Source: Tomocerus qinae (taxonomy: Eukaryota > Arthropoda > Collembola > Entomobryomorpha > Tomoceridae). From it: DNA of 64,000 bases. A program made the translations under genes and the position numbers. The number at the start of each line of letters is the position of its first letter. Positions within the stretch are counted from its first letter, which is position 1. Below the pieces are notes generated by a model that made no database searches, was not told the origin of the DNA, and saw nothing but the letters and a program-made list of their open reading frames with translations. Below are positions 60,696 through 64,000 of the stretch, piece by piece. The DNA lies in assembly GCA_020055645.1 (NCBI GenBank), contig CM034547.1, forward strand, positions 67,180,884 to 67,244,883, written 5' to 3'.

Positions 60696-61272
60696 TATCA
60701 GTTGTATTTAATACATGTACGGATTTGTTTTTATTGTTTATTTTACAGTACAGGACTTGTGTATTAACGGGAAGAATTACAAACAAGAACTGATTCTAAA
60801 ACTGATGTGTGATATTTACGACCTTCAACGAAGCTTCGAATAAATTAGTCACAAGATGAGACCGTCTTCGTTCGTTGTACAAAGAAATGTCATTCACACT
60901 CATAGCAGATAGATAGTTCAATTTGAGCAGGGTTGATATTACCCTGCCCTATTGGTGTGTGTAAGTCACTGCAAGTACATTCATACAACCTTGAAATCTG
61001 CAAAAAATTAATTTTAGCAATTCATCTTTGATTTGCGCATTGCAGTTGTATTGTAGCATTATTAGTATTTACATTTCCATAAAGCATATGTATTTATATA
61101 CATCATCATCGGCAAGCTTAATACAGTACAGAAAAAAATACCCACAAGAATATGAAAAGTTAATGTTTGTTTGTATGCAATGTTTGCGTACCGTGCGTAC
61201 CGTACCTACATTGATGAGTAAGAGTTTTGTTTGTCCATTTGTAACCAATTCGTACCAATTCGTGTTTATAAT
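60696..61272. other. Intergenic region upstream of lipocalin 2
   Basis: It holds the presumed promoter of lipocalin 2 on the - strand. A 33-base stretch near 60750 loosely resembles the start of ligase exon 2 but is too short to call. No gene is seen. Confidence 0.35.
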
Positions 61273-62226
61273 CTACTAGTGAACCCAGCTAAGGGGGTAA
61301 ATCTAGCACTCAAGAGAAATTCAGCAGGCCACCCATCACAGTAATAAAAACAATTTCGAAAACATCCCATTAGGTTGTTAACTTTGTAAATACAAAGTAC
61401 ATTTAAATTAATACGCCTTTATTTTCCCTTTTATTAGCTGCAGCCCCAACTTCCTGATAAAAAGGAATTTCCTAAATCAAAATAATAACTGTAGATCGTA
61501 GCATCAAATACAGGGAACAATGAAAGACTATTTCCAAAAAAACTCCTACAAAGTTACCAAAACTATTAAAATCGAAAAAATAAGATCCCCTCTAGGATTT
61601 TGGAAAAACGTTCAAATCCCATGAGTACAACTTAAGAATAAATATTTTTAAAGAATAGTTAATTACCCAGTGCTGTTATTTAATTCTACAAAAAGATATC
61701 CCAACTGGCACAAAGGAATTAAGAGGGTAGTAAAAAGTAAACCTAGCTCTATTAAAAAATGTTGAATAAGTTTTTCGATATTATAGCAGAACCAATTTGG
61801 GTTAGAAGTTTTGAAATGCTATTTAATACGCACATTACGATCATTACGAAATGTTCCCTTTCGCTAATCATTTCCATTCGATCCCCAGTCACCATTCAAC
61901 CTTCTTATGTAAACTACTATTATTTAGATGTTATAACAATCATATGAAACGACTCATTTCGTTGGTTTAGAGAAATTGGGCTTGCGCATTTTACTTTTTT
62001 GCTTTTAAGGAGCCTTCATATATTCCGTGTGCAGTTGATGGGAGGAAGGGATACCCAAAAGTGTTGCAGTCAGCACTTGCGTTACACATGTGGGAGGGGG
62101 TTTTGCTTTACGTAATATATGCAGGTTCCCTAGGTTCTCCCTACCACACGTACATACATATATATAAATATATAAATATATATAGACAGGTAAATTTATC
62201 AAGTCTGCGATTATATATAGAGATAC
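61273..62226. repeat. 954-bp direct repeat, copy 2
   Basis: This is a near-identical partner of 57494-58447, with the same length and orientation. It lies upstream of lipocalin 2 rather than in an intron. The flanks of the two copies differ, so the boundaries are sharp at both ends. Confidence 0.9.
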
Positions 62227-62334
62227 ACTCAAACAAATCAAATCAAATGATCAAAATTGTTACAACCTCACACAATTAAGCAATCTTTCTTCCAGCTTTC
62301 TTTTTAAATTTTTAATGTAAATATTTATATGTGA

Positions 62335-63206
62335 TTCACCCCCAAATTGTCAACACCTTTTTGTAAAAACTATAACCTATGATGATATAACCTAACCTAA
62401 CCTAACTTAACCATGTGTTGACAAAAAGGTGTTGCCAATTTGGGATTCTCCCGTTCTTTAGCTATATGGGGAGCTGGGAAGAACCCCTAATTGTCAACAC
62501 CTTTTTGTCAACCCTCTTTTGTCAACAACATTTTTTACGGTTTTTTTGTCAACACCTTTCTGTCAACACCAAGACTCTTTTTGTCAACACGTTATAAGGA
62601 AATGTACTTCTTATAAATGTGGGCAGTTTACGTTATAAAGTTTATGTAAGATATTGTGTTTTGTTGTTACATTCCTCTCCTAATCTAATTAGGTTGATTA
62701 CCATTTTATGCATTATCAGATGTTTAAATTGCTGATAATGAGTGCAAGAGGGTAAAGAAGGTAAGTCGTTGACTCTGAAATTTATTTGTTCTTGTCTCTT
62801 CAAGCTGTGCACTACACAATAATACATAAGGAATAAATGGCATCGTATTTATATTTTTCCTTCCGTACTTCCTCCAGTACTTCCGAAACGAAGAATAAAG
62901 TGACCCAAACACTGGCCAGAAACGGTTATATTTATAGTCTAAGAACTCAAAGACCAGAAAAAAGTACTGGTCATGTACAGAAAGCGATATATGTATTGCA
63001 GTAGTGGTAGAAGAACGCGGAGAGTTTGCTGAAAGAGTAAAAGGTTGGGTAGATGGAAGTAATTCATACGCAATACAATTAGTGCAATGAATAAAAATTT
63101 CTGTTGGCAAAAAAGGAAAAGTGGTGTTGACAAAAAGGAAAAGCGTGTTGACAAAAAGTACTTTTGATGTGTTGGGATTTTAGTGTTGACAATTAGGGGG
63201 TGAATC
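62335..63206. repeat. Composite foldback repeat with TTGTCAACACCTTTTTGT arms
   Basis: The outer ends are inverted repeats: GATTCACCCCCAAATTGTCA at the left and, in reverse, GATTCACCCCCTAATTGTCA at the right. Inside, a second junction pair faces outward. One end reads CCAATTTGGGATTCTCC near 62436-62452; the other reads GGAAGAACCCCTAATTG near 62478-62494. The unit therefore looks like two related elements side by side or nested. The core word GTTGACAAAAAGGT and a (CCTAA)n tract occur within. It is the same family as 43837-44070. There is no supported protein frame. Confidence 0.65.
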
Positions 63207-63456
63207 GGGGAGCTGTGGGTATAAACGTTGGTGGTTTAGTTGACATTTACATCCATGGTGATCAAACTGTCTTCCATTGGGCTTTCGTATCTGTTATTAG
63301 GATGTGCAAGTCTATAATATGGCTTTTGTCTGAGTCAAAAAGTCTATGCATATAGCGTCTGTTTCAATTTAGCTCGTATCGATCTAATGTAAGCAAACAT
63401 TTCGTTACGATAGACTGTAAAGGCAAAGACAATAAAATTGTTGTGTTCTTAAAAAA
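63207..63456. other. 5' flank of the last gene
   Basis: About 250 bases lie between the composite repeat and the start codon at 63457, and should include its promoter and 5' UTR. No motif is called. Confidence 0.3.
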
Positions 63457-64000
63457 ATGGACATAAAAAGTCGAGGGAAAAGAATTTGTCAAAAAATATT
63501 TGACAAGTTAGCAAATATAAATAAAGAAGAAAACGCTTCCAAAATCTTCTCAGATATCGATCAAATTGTAAGATTGGACAAGAGTAATATGAGCTTAGAT
63601 GAGCTACTGGACTTGGTTAACTACTGCATGAAAGAAAACCCAGAGAACCTTACAGAAAATCAGAGAATCAATATTCTAGCTTTTATTCAAACACTGAAAA
63701 TTTCTGATGAAGAGGACGAATGGAATTTCTTGCGACGTTCTGGGCAGTATTTGGAAAACGGATGGTACCCCCAGGAATTTATTCCAAATCATGGTATCAA
63801 TGATATTTCTGAGAATGAAAATCCCAAAGAGCTTTCAAAGTCTGATAATACAGAATTTGGCCGTTTGGGATTAGAGTTAAAGTGTCCTTGCTCTTCGCCA
63901 GCTTCAGTAGATCTACAGGAAGAAGAATGTCCGCAGATGAAAGAGTATAGAAATCTTTTCGAAAATAATTCGAGACAATGTTCAGAAAAGAAATTATTTA
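63457..64000 (+). CDS. Unrecognised acidic protein, N-terminal part (runs off window)
   Basis: The frame is open from ATG 63457 to the window end (181 codons, no stop). The protein starts MDIKSRGKRICQKIFDKLAN. The first 90 residues look helical (for example FSDIDQIVRLDKSNMSLDELLDLVNYC). A region rich in Asp, Glu, Asn and Ser follows, with a CPCSSPAS motif near residue 148. I do not recognise a domain. The long open frame and balanced codon use make it a likely real first exon. A basic start followed by helices could suit an adaptor or nuclear protein, but this is speculation. Confidence 0.6.
   Translation, partial: MDIKSRGKRICQKIFDKLANINKEENASKIFSDIDQIVRLDKSNMSLDELLDLVNYCMKENPENLTENQRINILAFIQTLKISDEEDEWNFLRRSGQYLENGWYPQEFIPNHGINDISENENPKELSKSDNTEFGRLGLELKCPCSSPASVDLQEEECPQMKEYRNLFENNSRQCSEKKLF

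Noticed and set aside
60748-60780. Possible relic of a ligase exon 2 start near lipocalin 2
   Set aside because: Only about 33 bases with several mismatches and one indel; could be chance.
57494-62226. The 954-bp repeats read as the two ends of one long mobile element
   Set aside because: Ends lack the expected terminal dinucleotides and target duplication, and the sequence between them holds host lipocalin genes.
1-64000. tRNA, rRNA and CRISPR
   Set aside because: No B-box-type GGTTCRANNCC in a plausible cloverleaf, no rRNA-like block and no regular spaced repeats were noticed by eye.

Overview
The window reads as nuclear DNA of an arthropod. It is AT-rich, its genes have short GT-AG introns, it carries interstitial (CCTAA)n tracts (the arthropod TTAGG telomere motif), and it holds a homologue of the arthropod enzyme Tan. 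I cannot name the species. A non-model hexapod or relative, such as a springtail, is only a guess. Exon boundaries below were placed by eye from splice signals, reading-frame continuity and comparison between paralogues. Every multi-exon model closes in frame.

Layout. 1-8519 holds no recognisable protein gene. 8520-10343 (+) is a five-exon ELOVL6-like fatty-acid elongase. 12429-13454 (-) is an intronless 2'-5'-oligoadenylate-synthase-like nucleotidyltransferase. From 14309 to 52770 the + strand is dominated by a tandem array of eight apparently intact 4-coumarate:CoA-ligase-like acyl-CoA synthetase genes and one pseudogene. Five are class A (A1-A5, seven coding exons) and three are class B (B1-B3, six coding exons, lacking intron 4). 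A filamin/NHL-repeat gene (25273-27109) sits between A2 and A3. Downstream are a Tan-like C45 hydrolase (53458-56636, +), two lipocalin genes on the - strand (57058-58933 and 59785-60695), and the start of an unrecognised acidic protein that runs off the window (63457-64000).

The ligases keep the full ANL catalytic set: P-loop, active-site His, Y/FGMTE, TGD, and the C-terminal SGK lysine. Their N-termini are basic and Ser/Arg-rich, and none ends in a peroxisomal SKL-type signal. They therefore look mitochondrial rather than peroxisomal, unlike luciferase relatives. Blocks of near-identity shared by particular pairs (A1/A2, B1/B3, B2/B3) suggest continuing duplication and gene conversion. Clear differences fall just after the active-site His in A1/A2 and in the P-loop of A5.

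The array is peppered with short non-autonomous mobile elements and foldback repeats. These include a TA-flanked Tc1/mariner-like element, a TTAA-flanked piggyBac-like element with an empty site in the sister gene, a 550-bp inverted-repeat element in an A5 intron, a perfect 68-bp-arm foldback, and two 954-bp near-identical direct repeats, one inside a lipocalin intron. No LTR-type or virus-like element was recognised.
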